From positions 932,501-996,500 of the forward strand of contig OZ017799.1 in NCBI GenBank assembly GCA_963969395.1: a stretch of 64,000 nucleotides of DNA. Direction: 5' to 3'. The notes below the pieces were generated by a model. That model saw only the letters and a program-made list of their open reading frames with translations, was not told where the DNA came from and did not search any database. The position numbers were made by a program, and so were the translations under genes. This DNA comes from Pseudoscleropodium purum. Lineage: Eukaryota; Streptophyta; Bryopsida; Hypnales; Brachytheciaceae. This document shows positions 13,590 through 25,119 of the stretch, in pieces (position 1 is the first letter of the stretch; each line of letters opens with the position of its first letter).

Positions 13590-14170
13590 ACCCTGGAGCG
13601 CTCCGACGTCCACTTTTTGGACGATGAACAGATTGGAGTTCTTGTTTCTGTCTCACTCCTGCTTGGATGAAAGTCATCCTAAGTTTTGGTGATACTCTAT
13701 TAAGTTCTTGTCTTATCTAATGGTTGGATTTGGTGTTACTAGAATACTAATTTTTCTTAAATTACAAATGTGGAAGTATGTCAAGTGGTCAAATTGCATT
13801 GACTCTAATTCAAAACCAGATTAGCAAAAATGAGGTCCTAGATGTAATGAACACAAAAATTTCAAAAAATCACCATATCAAGATAACCTCATTTCAAATC
13901 TGTTCCAACAAGTTTTACTCAAAAAAATGATAATAGTTTGCTTGTCATTGAATTTAGAAGGAATTTTGAAATTCCCCTTTCAAAATTTACAGAAAAATAT
14001 TGGTGATAGTACTAGTGAATCTAATTGTATGGATATAATCTACAATTCAAAATCTACAATTTTCATTTTTACATCAATTCCAAAATATTCTTCCAAATAA
14101 CACTTTATAACAGTTTTTCCCGAATCGTCAAATTTGGAAATGGATCTAGATGTTTAGGGGTTAATATTGT
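13590..14170 (+). repeat. Long dispersed repeat family A, copy 1
   Basis: About 500 bp aligns by eye, in the same orientation, with 41380-41880. Shared landmarks in order are 'aatggttggatttggtgtta', 'cacaaatgtggaa', 'aacacaaaaatttcaaaaa', 'catatcaagataacctc', 'ttgaatttagaaggaattt' and 'ggatctagatgtttagggg'. It has no open reading frame and no obvious terminal repeats. Confidence 0.75.
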
Positions 14171-14229
14171 AAAAGGCGAATTCACAAACTAATAATTAAA
14201 GAGGTATTCTTTCAAGGAGGTTCTCTTTT

Positions 14230-14520
14230 AGTAAATAAATCAACATATAAAGTGGGTACTCCCAAAACTACCACTTTTTGCTATTGAGCCTATTTCTATT
14301 ATTAGATTGGTCAGGTTTTTGTATGTTCTTGTTAGCAAGTGAAAGGAGGTTCCAACACACTGAAGAATGTGGCATCTGGATACTCTGTTCAGAAGTTATT
14401 AAGGAACAAAGTTTGGTTCTAAAAGCATTTCCTTCCACATAGGTACACAAAATATAAATGGTGGTTTAAGGTTAAATGGCACATTTGGGTATACCTACCT
14501 TACACGCCTAAATCAACATC
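14230..14520 (+). repeat. Dispersed repeat family B, copy 1
   Basis: Order-preserving similarity to 24575-24900: 'gtgggtactcccaaaacta' against 'gtggataccccccaaaccg', 'ggttccaacacactgaaga' against 'gtttccaacacatcaaaga', and 'gggtatacctacctta' against 'gggtgtacctacctta'. Non-coding. Confidence 0.65.
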
Positions 14521-14714
14521 TATAATCTTTTACATAGTTTCACACTATCTAGTATAAAACATGTCTTTTTGTTTGATAACTAGTGAGAAAACCAGTACAA
14601 TACTGTGTTCATCAACAAGATAGGGTGCTCGAAAAGCAACCACTGACACATAGAGGTACATTTTGCTTTCTTTAATGTACCAATAATGTACATTTTAGGA
14701 GGTGATTGCTTTTA

Positions 14715-14900
14715 ATGACCACTGTGTTTCAACTTCAAAAAAAATTTGTAACTAATTCTACAAAGATCCAAAAAATCAATGAAATGATTTGAGCTAGTTG
14801 GTTCAATGCCAATTCTATTATTTCCTTCGTACAAAAATTTACTGAAAATTATTCCAAGGAGCTTGACTTCCCTAAATGCAATCAGCTCTTAACTAAAAGA
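14715..14900 (+). repeat. Dispersed repeat family C, copy 1
   Basis: 'tcaacttcaaaa...aactaattctacaaag' and 'gccaattctatta' recur in order at 18270-18400 (tcaacttcaaaa...aactaattccacaaag, gccaattctactt). Non-coding. Confidence 0.5.
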
Positions 14901-15416
14901 TCGCTTCAAGAGCAGACTACCTTATGCCCAGTTCATGTAAACCTACTAAATGACGGTGAACTGCACTGGTTATCTTATCTTATACTTTATTTTCACACAA
15001 ATGTCTGTCCTCTGATTTGCAAAAAACTCCTTTGTTTTTTTATATTATGTTACCTCGCTCTTCGCACTCTGTACGCACGCACGCACGCCACCTCACTTGC
15101 CTGTCCTCTGGCATGAAAAGCAAGCAAGTGTTTTCAAGTGCTTCAAAGATCATCAGTTTTCGTGGAACATGGAGCATGTCAGATCGATCGACCTCGCAAG
15201 CAAGCAACTGAAGCGTCCCATCACTCATCAGCTCCACAACCACCGCAGATCGACAGATGGAGGCCGCTAATTCACGATCTCTCCGGCTAGCTTTCATCTC
15301 CACTCCGTCCGTCCAATCTGACTGACGATCGACGCAGTGCATGTGTGCGAGCTCGATCGATCAACAGGCACAATCGAATTCATTCTAATGTAAAGATCCC
15401 TGATCGATCGAGGTCA

Positions 15417-15615
15417 GCCTTAAGTTGATAATAAGCTTATCACTGAAACCATCCCAATCCGTGGCCCTGGCTCTTTGCAACGACCTCGATCACGCAATCA
15501 ATGAATTCATGTAAGCCTTAAGTTGGTAATAAGCTTACTGTAACCATCCCAATCCGTGGCCCTGGCTCTTGAATTTGCAAGCTCACCATCGACCTCACCC
15601 AATGAATTCATGTAA
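15417..15615 (+). repeat. Tandem duplication, two units of about 100 bp
   Basis: The block 'ccttaagttgataataagc' ... 'ccatcccaatccgtggccct' ... 'aatgaattcatgtaag' occurs twice in a row, starting near 15418 and 15515, almost unchanged. It lies in a GC-richer island (15.0-15.8 kb) rich in GATCGATC. No gene is recognised in this island. Confidence 0.85.
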
Positions 15616-15884
15616 GATTGATCGGACTCCAGCGCAGCGCTTGGTTGTTTTGATAGGTTGGGACTTGGGAGCATGTGCAGGCATCACTTCGGTAGGTTGA
15701 AACGTCTGCATTCTGCAACTCCCTTCCTTTGCAGTTACTTACTGACCTGCTGGTCACATGGCCAGGGAGAACTGACGGACGGACCCCATTTTTATACACT
15801 TCACTAGTAACTTGAACCGGGGAGGCAGAGGAGACACGGGTGGGAAAAGGTACACGGAATGAGGTTGCCTTGCTCCAAGAAAAA

Positions 15885-16307
15885 GGTTGCCTTGCCCAAG
15901 AAAGTTATTTTACAAGCCATCAAAGTCAACTGATTTTTCTATGGATTGATTTTTGTTTGTATCAACACATGAAATTAGAATGTCTTCACAATTAAATAGG
16001 CAAGTTGCCTTACCCCAAGAAAGTTACTTTACAAATTGTCAAAGTCAACTAATATTTCTATAGATTGATTTTTGTTTGTCTTGACACATAAAATTAGGTT
16101 GCCTTAACAATTAAATAGGTTGCATTACTCCAAGAAAGTTTACAAGCCATCAAAGTTAACAAATAATTCTTTAGATTGATTTTTGTTTGTATCGACACAT
16201 GAAATTAGCTTTAAGCATTAGGTTGCTTTATTCCAAGAAAGTTACATTACAAACCATCAAAATCAACTGATATTTCTATAGATTGATTTCTATTTATATC
16301 AACATAT
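15885..16307 (+). repeat. Tandem array, four units of 103-119 bp
   Basis: 'ccaagaaagtt' recurs at 15896, 16015, 16130 and 16233. Each time it is followed by '(c)catcaaagtcaac', 'tagattgatttttgtttgt' and 'acacatgaaattag'. The units are diverged, so the array is not young. Confidence 0.85.
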
Positions 16308-17379
16308 GGAGGTTTATGAGTCTCAATTACAACAATATCTAATTCAAAAGTTGATTGCATTCTTGTAGAGAAATATGGTAGAATCATCTACTCTCAACCA
16401 AGGACTCATACCCAACCTATAGAATGCAACTATTTCCAACTAAGGTAGGAATAAGTTTTCAACGCAAGCTTACAATGTGTTTTTTACTCCTTTTCAAGGC
16501 TAGAACTAATAAGGTTATGACACATGTCCCAAAATAGTGAGCAAAAAAATAGGAAGTAGTGAATGGGAAAGTAGTTTTTGAATGATTGGAGTTGGAAGAC
16601 ATTATACATTGGATATGAATTCAAAACAACTTTGGGCTTCTCAAAATCATAGTACTTTTGATTCAAGGCATTAAATTACCAAAAAAATTGTGATACCCAA
16701 GATTTATGTCTTTCTACATAGCATAAAATTTACATTGCTTTATATTGCTCTAGAACGTAGGTAGAATCACATAAGTGATCAGCTACAAGTGATTCTACCA
16801 TATTAAATATTTATTTAGTGTCAAACATTGAGAAATTAATGAAGGAAAATCTAATTTCACTATTTTTTTTATAGACAAATTGAATTCATAATAGGAGTCT
16901 AATTAGAGATGCCAAATTAGTATAGAATAATCAATAAATGCAAAATTGACAAACTACAAAATAAGCGGTCATTTTTTACATTTTTTTCTATTTAAATAAA
17001 GTAAAGAAAGGAGGGATGATTTCTCCTTAGCCTAGTCATACGATATGACATTGTTTACCAATGAGATAGGGAGGGCTTTTTCATTTTGAAAAAGAAGTCC
17101 CCTATAGTGAGCAAAATTGTCTCATTGATGGTTCCCCACCAACTCCAATCCTTGCATTAATTGAAAGTCCTTAAGCATCTAAGGAGGCATAATTCCTTCT
17201 TAGTACGGAGAGGATCACTATCTGGTTATACAATTAGTTATGGAGGAGCAAGAATGTGGGTTTTAACAAGTCATCAAGTGAAAGAAAAGGTGTAGAAATT
17301 TTTACAAAAGAATTAATTGACAATGCAATTACACCTCAAATTTTCTTGAGTTCAAATATTTGAGTATTTTTATCATTCA

Positions 17380-17592
17380 TCCACCATTCATCATTGCCTA
17401 TCAATGATTCAATGTGTTGTCTACTATTCATTTGCCATTTGTCCACCATTCAATGTTGGCCATTGGTATATTGTCTATCATTCATCCACCACATTGTTGG
17501 CCACTAATGTATTATCCACCGTTCATCTACTATTCAATGTTGGCTAGTAATGCATTGTCTACCATTCATCCACCATTTAATGTTGGCACTAT
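17380..17592 (+). repeat. Minisatellite, roughly 43-bp unit, about 4-5 copies
   Basis: Repeated 'ttcatccacca', 'ttcaatgttggcca' and 'gtattgtctatc' variants. It ends about 45 bp before the MITE at 17639. Confidence 0.7.
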
Positions 17593-17638
17593 ATGTATAC
17601 TATAAGACACTAAAAGAGTGACAAGAGAATGACGTCTA

Positions 17639-18017
17639 GAACAACCGACCCATTTCTACCAATTTAAGCAATTGCGGGTATGTGGAGTATGCGTATCTAG
17701 ACAATAAAAAAAAATCCATGTATACAAATAGAATTAAGAAGGATATAGAATTTTTTAGAATTTTTTCACTCAAAATATAATAATTATGAACTTTTTAGAA
17801 GAGCTGTACCATACGGCATATTCTGCTCATATAGACCTTTGTATTTCTAACCATAGGCTGGTTGCAAAATCAACTACAGCTTATTGCAATATTGAGAGCC
17901 TTACAACCACCCATATTATACAACAACTACTTCAGGAACTACACCACAACTTCATAGAAAGTAAACAATCTTTAGGTTGGAAATGAGGGGAGGTGATAAA
18001 AAATGGGTTGGCTCCTA
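17639..18017. mobile_element. MITE of the pogo-like TIR family, 379 bp
   Basis: TA dinucleotides flank both ends (17637-17638 and 18018-18019). The left end GAACAACCGACCCATTTC is mirrored by the right end, whose complement reads TAGGAGCCAACCCATTT. The first 110 bp align with 23093-23200 (TTTAAGCAATTGCGGGTATG against CTTAAGCAATTTCGCATATC), and the TIR matches the ends of the transposase-bearing element at 33878-38709. No coding capacity. Confidence 0.75.
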
Positions 18018-18264
18018 TACAATTGATTTTTTTTCACATTTTCTTCTCATGTTTTCTTCTCCCTTATTTCTCTCTCATTACTTGGGTCTATTTCATTCTA
18101 CAAGTAAGGCCTTTCCACCATTTGTGGGGTCTTAAGGTTAGAGGTTCTAAAATTGCACAAGCTCTAAAAGCATCTACCTCCTTAAATGTACACTGCATGT
18201 ACATGTTTCTCTTTTGTAGCCTTCATCCATGCATAAACAATATACATTTCAAATGGTAGATACT

Positions 18265-18660
18265 ATTAGAGCCTTATGCCACTTCAACTTCAAAATTTCT
18301 TAACTAATTCCACAAAGTTACAAAAATACAAAATGACTGGGGTTAGATGCCAATTCTACTTGTCTTTCAAGGAAAAAAATTATTAAAAAATATTTGAACA
18401 TGTTTCATCTCCCCAAAAATCAGTTCTAGCTCTTAAATGGACCTCTTTTACCTTAATCACTAAAGGACCAAGGCATACTTGGGACAAAAATTATCAAAAA
18501 CTAGCAATTTTTAGGGTAGCAAGAAAAAATGAAAAAAAAAGTTCCTATTTCAAAATTCAACCATAAAAATTTGTAGTAGACTTATTTAAGATCGTGTGGA
18601 AAAAATTTCAAAAACTTTGACCACACAAATTGAAAGATTATAGCATTTGAAGTTAGGAGA
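18265..18660 (+). repeat. Dispersed repeats: family C copy 2, then family D copy 1
   Basis: 18270-18400 matches 14715-14860. From about 18440 it continues into family D: 'gtggaaaaaatttcaaaaac', 'accacacaaattgaaagat' and 'tagcatttgaagtt'. This recurs at 40430-40640 and 60380-60590. Non-coding. Confidence 0.55.
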
Positions 18661-19017
18661 AAAAGTTTTTTTTCTAGCCTTGCCCAATAGGGCCAACAAG
18701 CTTTAACTCCTCCTAAAGTGAGATTTTTATACTATACATAGTTATTTTTTTGACATTTGCATCTTGTATCATATAGATTACACACTCCCCGAATTTCAAA
18801 ATTATCGGAGGAGTTTTGCACATGTTGCCTGAAGCTGTTCAAATTGCCTCTTAAGATCAAGGTAGCATAACTTTTGATTTGAGCACCCGATTGGAAAAAA
18901 AAATTATTCTTACTAAGAGGTTACATGTTCACATCTTGGGTAAAAAATTTGAAAACATTCATTAAAAAATGACTTCATACACACCTACTCAAGATTTCCT
19001 ACGTACATTCAACGGTT

Positions 19018-19305
19018 CATTAGAAGATTTTGGGGGGCTTTGGAAGCCTGTTTCGGGCTTGTTCCCTCGCAGCTGTTCCCCGCAGCAAAGGGAACAGCCC
19101 GTTGTCAAAAAAAAAAATTTAAAAAACAAAAAAAACTTTTTTTAAAAATTCTTTAAATGCCAAAAAAAGTTGAATAAATAAATAAATTTGAACAATGACG
19201 TGGCAAGGTCTTGGCCACGTCATTCCACTGCACCGAATCTGTTCCCTACATTCACATGCTGCGATAACTCGCAAACTTCCGGAAGCCCCAAAAATCTTCT
19301 AATGA
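19018..19305. mobile_element. MITE with palindromic core, about 288 bp
   Basis: Left end CATTAGAAGATTTTGGGG is mirrored by CCCCAAAAATCTTCTAATG at the right end. The middle holds a perfect 11-bp inverted repeat, AATGACGTGGC (19194-19204) and GCCACGTCATT (19214-19224), containing the plant bZIP-type core TGACGTGG on both strands. The right-end motif is shared with repeats ending at 24564, 57782, 59490 and 63011. No clear target duplication was found. Confidence 0.65.
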
Positions 19306-19925
19306 TTCAGTCCTTTAGGGGTTAACAAACAAAGAGTCTCTCACTGGTCTGAACTGAATATTTTTGTTTTTTGTTTTCTGTTTTTTTTTTGGGGGGGGGT
19401 GCAGTTGCTTGAAACCAAAGCTGTGCTATTGACACCGGGCGATTGTTGTTGTTGTACTGTCCTTTGCGTTTTTTCCAGCAGGCAGGCAGGCAGCCGTGAG
19501 GTGGATGCCACATGCTCTTCATCATTGTGCTGCGACTGCTGTCTGTCTGTCTGGGCTCGCTTCACTTTCATGGTGGGAGCAAGACTGACGGTGTCACTTG
19601 GACACTAGCTTCAGTTCATCATCCATTCAGCTTCATCATCATCACCCAGTTCAACTTTTATGATATTACTTGTTCACCTGTAACAAGTGCAGGCAATGAA
19701 ATGTAACCCTAATCCACAATTATACGGATACAGGTCGAAGGGGGTAATGATTCTAGACACACGTAAATAATCATTCATTCATTCATTTTACAGGCAATCA
19801 GTTTGACTTTGCCAGCAATGAAGTTTGTTAAAAAAATCGCAGGAGGGACTGAAATGATGTACGATATGTTGGCACCCTGTTCGTAGTAGTACTGGCGATG
19901 TAATCTGCCGCTGAGGCAGATCCTA

Positions 19926-19987
19926 ACCAGCTCTTTTTTTCTTTTTTTCTTTTTTTTTTCTTTTTCTTTTTTTCCTTTTTCCTTTTT
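19926..19987 (+). repeat. Polypyrimidine tract (C/T)n
   Basis: About 60 bases made almost only of T with interspersed C. A simple-sequence tract; the lysine-rich frames on the opposite strand are an artefact of it. Confidence 0.9.
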
Positions 19988-20277
19988 GAGAAAGTGCCAA
20001 GATGGCAACCACTTAAAATTTCGTGAGGCATTGTATTTCTACATTCATCCATCTTTTGGACTGTAACGCATGCACTTTTCAATCCTATTCATGTACTTTT
20101 TCATCCAAATTTGGCACCTTCATCCTCATTTTTGATGTAAATGGAATTTTTTTGGTGAAAGAGGATTACTTTTATTTGGCAAAAAGTAGAAATTTATTTT
20201 GAAATGGTGCAATCTGATTCTATGGTGCCCAAAAAACGACAACTCCTAACAAAGATAGGATTGAGGGAATACATATA

Positions 20278-20515
20278 GGGCAATGCTCAAGGAGGAGGGC
20301 ATTGTGTGATGAAAAGGGACAACAAGGAAGGTGTAGCCCTACAAGAAGCCCTTTTTTTTATAGTGCTATGCCCAACGACGAGAGTCATTGTCTAGCATAA
20401 ATCACGGCCAACAAATCAAGGAAATAGAGAACATTCAGGATGAAATTTGAGTAGTGGATGAAAATTCTGTAATGCCTGATTATATGGGCAAAAATTATAT
20501 AATCGGGCATTTAAT
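20278..20515 (+). repeat. Dispersed repeat, copy 2 (first copy at 8238-8520)
   Basis: 'gggcaatgctcaaggagg', 'gatgaaaattctgtaatg' and 'cctgattatatgggcaaaa' match the 8.2-8.5 kb copy in order and strand. Confidence 0.55.
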
Positions 20516-23092
20516 TTGGTCCAGAACCTAGCCACAAAGTGAACAAGCCATTTGTTGGCAATGGTTTAAAAATTAGCAATGCTTGGGATGAATTGCCAAT
20601 TAGTGTATTGTTAGTTAGCCAGTGGAATTGGGAAAAACAATGGTTGGAATTTGGAAACATTAGAAAAAAAATGGTGATAAAATTCTTTGAAATTTTTGAG
20701 TGGAGCAAAAAAATAGAGAGATAAATGGATTTTGTACTTGAAAAAAGGATTCAATATCATGGGAATCAAAGGAAATAATAGCCTAGTAAAACTCAAAAAA
20801 TGTCCTAAATAATGTTACAAACCTCTTTGCAGTGGGTTTTTTGGGGTGATTGATCACTCAAAAGCTATATAATTTTTTAGAGGGAATATTTGACAATGGA
20901 TTTCCCTATTTTCAATATATGAAATTAATCAATTGCTATATAATCAAGGGATGATATCGCTCTATTATGGGGATGAATTTCATACAGATTTGGATACACA
21001 TACATACATACATATTTGAATGTTTCATTTATGTCAAGGGATGAATAGACCTAACATTCTATTAGAGATTGTTTTTTTACTTTGCCCCCAAATAATGCCC
21101 CCCCTTTATGTAATAACACTCTCAAGTTCAATATCTAAAAGTAGTGCAAAATTATTCAAACTTGTAAGGATAGGTGAAAATTTTCTAAAATTAAGATGGC
21201 AATAGAGTTCTTAGTTCCCTAATGAAGTGCCTACATTTAAAAAAAAATTCATTCATAAGAATAGGCTACTGTGGCAAATATCATTTTTTGGGTGGAGAGG
21301 AAAGTTTTGCCAATGTCATAAGCTTTTATACTAAAGAAGTTGCAACTTTGTTTTTGAACACTTGGTGCAAGAATGAGGTCTTTATTTTTCACAAACTTGA
21401 GTGGCATCTTTTTCTTGGCCTCCCACCTAGGGCTTTTATTTTTGGCAAAATTTCGCCAGATTGTCAAAATTCTGACCTCTCCAACATCATCCCTCTAAAA
21501 ATTGGCCTCTAGAATGAGAATAGCAAGGGGGACACTCGTCAAAAAAAAAAAAAGCCTTGCTCCCATCTAGGTTGAACACTCTAAATATGCCAAATTGGTT
21601 GTTTTTACTCCACCTTTTTTTTCAAATTAGAAGAAATGACAACTTTTCTAATTTTTTCCTAGTTTCACTTGTGAGAAAAAAAAATGGAAGTACTATCTAA
21701 CCCAAGTTGTTTCATATTTTTTGAACCTTCATGGAATTAGTGATGAATTTTGAAATTGGAAATTACATATGGTACTAAAAGCATTTGTTCCCTAATATAT
21801 TCATTGTTGGTGCATTGACAAATACAATTGGTACATTGAAGAAAGCAATACATATGTCTATATTCAAGAGAATTTTTTTAGAACTTGCTTTTTTTGTTTT
21901 GAAACACATGGACAATTTCTAGTGCAAAAAGGAAACCGTACAACAAATTAGAGGCAAAGCCCTGACAATACATTTTAATATTTTCAAACTACCACAAGCA
22001 CCGAGACAAACACAAGGCAACAAACTAACACAACCTCCATGGCATCTCAACTTAGAAAGTCCCCATCTTAGGGAGCACTAACTCCCATTGTAGAACTTGC
22101 ATTGTTTTAAGGCCTTCCACCTTATTCCAAGATCTAGAATGGTAGAAGGGAATGAAGGCAATGCAACAAGGCAACAAAGGATAGAGAGGTGATGGACTAC
22201 TTTAACGTAAGAAGTCCAAAAGAATGGCTAAGTTGCATGCATAGTCTAGATTAAGCCACCCCAACTCCATATATAGAACCTACATTGAAATCTAGCTATT
22301 CCGTAACCTTTGTGTGTCTCGATTTTGATTTGTTCTTCCGTCCTACCAAGTCTCCCTAATGTCAATTCAGATGCAATGGGCATGTATAGTCAAGGGACAC
22401 ATAACTGATAAAATAAGTAATTTCAAATATAATTTGGACTAGTGCAGTGTGAAGCAAATATTTTTAGAGGCGGAAGGGTAGAAATGATTGGGATTGCAAA
22501 ACATCTGGTAATTTTATCACTTGAATTATAATTACTATAAATTTTGAAAGGCAGAGAGTGTGCCGGACCCATTGCCAGTCTTTAGGCTCTTCCAATTCCA
22601 ATCATTCAAAAACTACTATCTTACTCAATGCTTTCCACTTTTTTACACACTACTTTGAGACATGTGTCATGAATCTATTAGTTCCAATTTTGAAAGGGAG
22701 AAAAAAACAAATTCTAGCTATGGTTGGAAATAAGTCAGTCTATAGATTGGTTATTGCACTTTGATCATGAATGGGTCCCTCTACAATTTTTTCCAAGGAT
22801 TTTTTTTGGTGAAATTTAGCCAGATTTGCGACCACCACAACTTTGTTTAGTCGACTTGGTCAAGTGAGGACCGAGGAGGGAGAGGCCTTCAAGGGCTTCC
22901 ACATTATTTAGTCCAAGGACAAGCCTAATGCTACTGAATCAGCGTCTTTATGCCGACTCGCACACATTAATTCACGGCCAGACATTGATGAGATTGTACA
23001 AATGTACATTACTCCAGCAGCTGGTGCGTGTCTGCCACTCCATGTCAAGATACCAAAAGTAAGGAAGAGCTCTATCATAAGGGAGCATCGTA
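20516..23092. other. AT-rich intergenic DNA
   Basis: No gene was recognised. The last 250 bases (22840-23092) are less AT-rich and open in several frames, but no frame has a start, splice partner or recognisable domain. 22720-22790 carries 'gaatgggtccctcta', which resembles the inner end motif of the following MITE. Confidence 0.45.
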
Positions 23093-23461
23093 AGGGAGCC
23101 AACCCATTTCTGGCCACTTAAGCAATTTCGCATATCTGGAGCGCTGGTTTGTTGTGGGGAGAATTTTTTCCATGTACAGAAATAGTGTTCAGAAGGATTC
23201 CATATTTTTTCAGAATTTTATTTCTCAGAATTTAATTAGTAAAATTTTTTTTTGTTGAAGATTCTGTTTCACACATTCATGTCATGTAGGTCTTCCTATT
23301 TCCAACCATAGATTACTTATAAAATAAACTAAGTCTGTAGCCAATTGTAATGCGTCGCAACTGCACTGGAAAATTGTACCCTCATTAATCTCCTATTGAT
23401 TGAAAAGAGTGTAGTCTATTGGTCAGGAATGGGTCCCTGGTTAGAAATGAGTCGGTTCCTT
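23093..23461. mobile_element. MITE of the pogo-like TIR family, 369 bp
   Basis: TA flanks at 23091-23092 and 23462-23463. Left end AGGGAGCCAACCCATTTC; complement of the right end AAGGAACCGACTCATTTC (14 of 18 identical). A second, inner end-like motif (ggaatgggtccctgg, 23426-23440) lies just inside the right end. The 5' 60 bp match the left end of the large element at 33878 almost base for base (TTAAGCAATT..GCATAT). Internal sequence 23270-23330 (cacattcatgtcatgtaggt, ttccaaccatag) also matches 34780-34840. Confidence 0.8.
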
Positions 23462-23658
23462 TAGTCTAAACCAATTTTTTTAAGCAAATTGTCGTCAATT
23501 TGCACAAAAATAATGCGCCTTGTATCAAGCCCTTGGAACAAAACAATACTAAGCTTATTGTAGAAGGGTAGAGAATCACTAGAGAGCTTCAAATTAAAAG
23601 AAAAAATCTTAGATGAAATCATCATATTGAGAATGAAAATGGAATTATGAATAAGTGC

Positions 23659-23682
23659 TACATGCTACATGCTACATGCTAA
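23659..23682 (+). repeat. Microsatellite (TGCTACA)3
   Basis: Three consecutive TGCTACA units. Confidence 0.9.
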
Positions 23683-24359
23683 CGTGATATTTTTCTATAC
23701 AATAAGTGGATGAATGTTGAAATTTGGAGTACCAATATAACATTTTGTATTGCTATTATGGCATTTCATTAAAAAAAAAAAAAAAAAATCTCTGGTCTAC
23801 ACTGCATGTTTTGCATTTCATTTGCACCCAAAAAAGAAAAATAAACAAAGACCAGAAAACCATGATGGACCATTGCGTTTTAAAATTCAATTATGCAAAT
23901 TATTGAAGATGCACCCATTCTGTCTGCAGTTGAATGGCATCTCAGTGGTTGCCTTTTCATTAAATTTATTGGGTCTTGCTTGTCTGTCACTGACTTGGGC
24001 TGGACTTGGCCAGTCCTGGTCAGGGTGCTTTTATTTGTGCATTATCTGCTATGAGAATACCATTTCATTTGTATCAAATTGACCAAAAAACAAATTGACA
24101 AATTTAAATCAAGTTTTCAAACTGACCTGAAAAATGGGAGTAGGTGATTTACAAAGCTGGGTGAGGGGATGCAGAGTGCGGATCGACCAGGGTTATCATT
24201 TTGAGAAAAAAGCGAAACCAAATATTTTGGGTAGAATGTTTGGCAAGTCAGGTTCCTTTGATTTCATTACAAAAAATTTCAAAGCCTCCGGAGGTCTGCC
24301 AGTTTGGAACTGCCCGCAACTACCTTGGTGCAATTAGAGAGGAAATTGCTCAGTTTTTA

Positions 24360-24564
24360 TTATTTTTTTAATGAAACCTGCTGATGTGTCACTAATTATG
24401 CCACGTTAGCACCACATCAGGTTTTTCATATTTTAAAATTTAAAAAAAATTAATATTTTTTTTTCAAAAATAATTAATTATTTTTATTTTCCTGTAATTG
24501 AACTACGGGGTGCCCAAAACAGATTTCTTAACGGCCTTCCACAGGGCTCAGATTTTTCCTAATG
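24360..24564. repeat. Member of the MITE family with the AGGGCT...TTCTAATG end
   Basis: Contains a degenerate internal palindrome (tatgccacgttagcaccacatca), an A/T-rich middle, and ends with AGGGCTCAGATTTTTCCTAATG-like sequence as in 57782, 59490 and 63011. The left end is not resolved. Confidence 0.5.
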
Positions 24565-24574
24565 TTAGTGGACA

Positions 24575-24900
24575 AAGTTATTGAACTAAGGTGGATACCC
24601 CCCAAACCGCCACTTTCACTACATCACACCTATTTACTATTGTTAACCTTGGTCAAATTTTCATTGATTTTCTTGTTGGCAACTGAAAAGAGGTTTCCAA
24701 CACATCAAAGAACACAACATTTGGATCCCGCATGCAAAAGTTATAAAGCTTCAAAGTTTTTTTTAATGGTAGATGTAATCAAATCGTTTCTTATATATAT
24801 ATATATATACACTAATTTGGGAGATATACACACAATGATGTTGGCAATTTTAGATAGAGTGCGATTTTGGATGGGTGTACCTACCTTAATACTACAAAAT
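24575..24900 (+). repeat. Dispersed repeat family B, copy 2
   Basis: Matches 14230-14520 in order and strand. Includes a short (TA)n run at about 24795-24810. Confidence 0.6.
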
Positions 24901-25119
24901 CTTGCAATGCTATCACTTTTCTTTTCATGAAGATCAAAAACAATTTTCACCCACAATGTTTCATGTTTCAATCAAGGCCAAAGACACGGACGTAACTTAG
25001 TAGTAAGTGTCTTCATCACCGTAATGAAGATCGCTTTCTGCATTGTCCAATCTAATAACTCACCATTTGTTCAAAACAATAAAATAAAAAAAGAATCTAA
25101 TAACTCAAGTAACAAAATC

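Noticed and set aside
15040..15342. 100-codon minus-strand frame in the GATCGATC-rich island
   Set aside because: No domain, no splice-compatible neighbour; the composition alone can explain it.
22912..23121. Open + frame reading SKDKPNATESASLCRL... into the MITE
   Set aside because: No start, no splice partner, other frames equally open, and its end lies in the MITE; possibly an old exon scrap, but not supportable.
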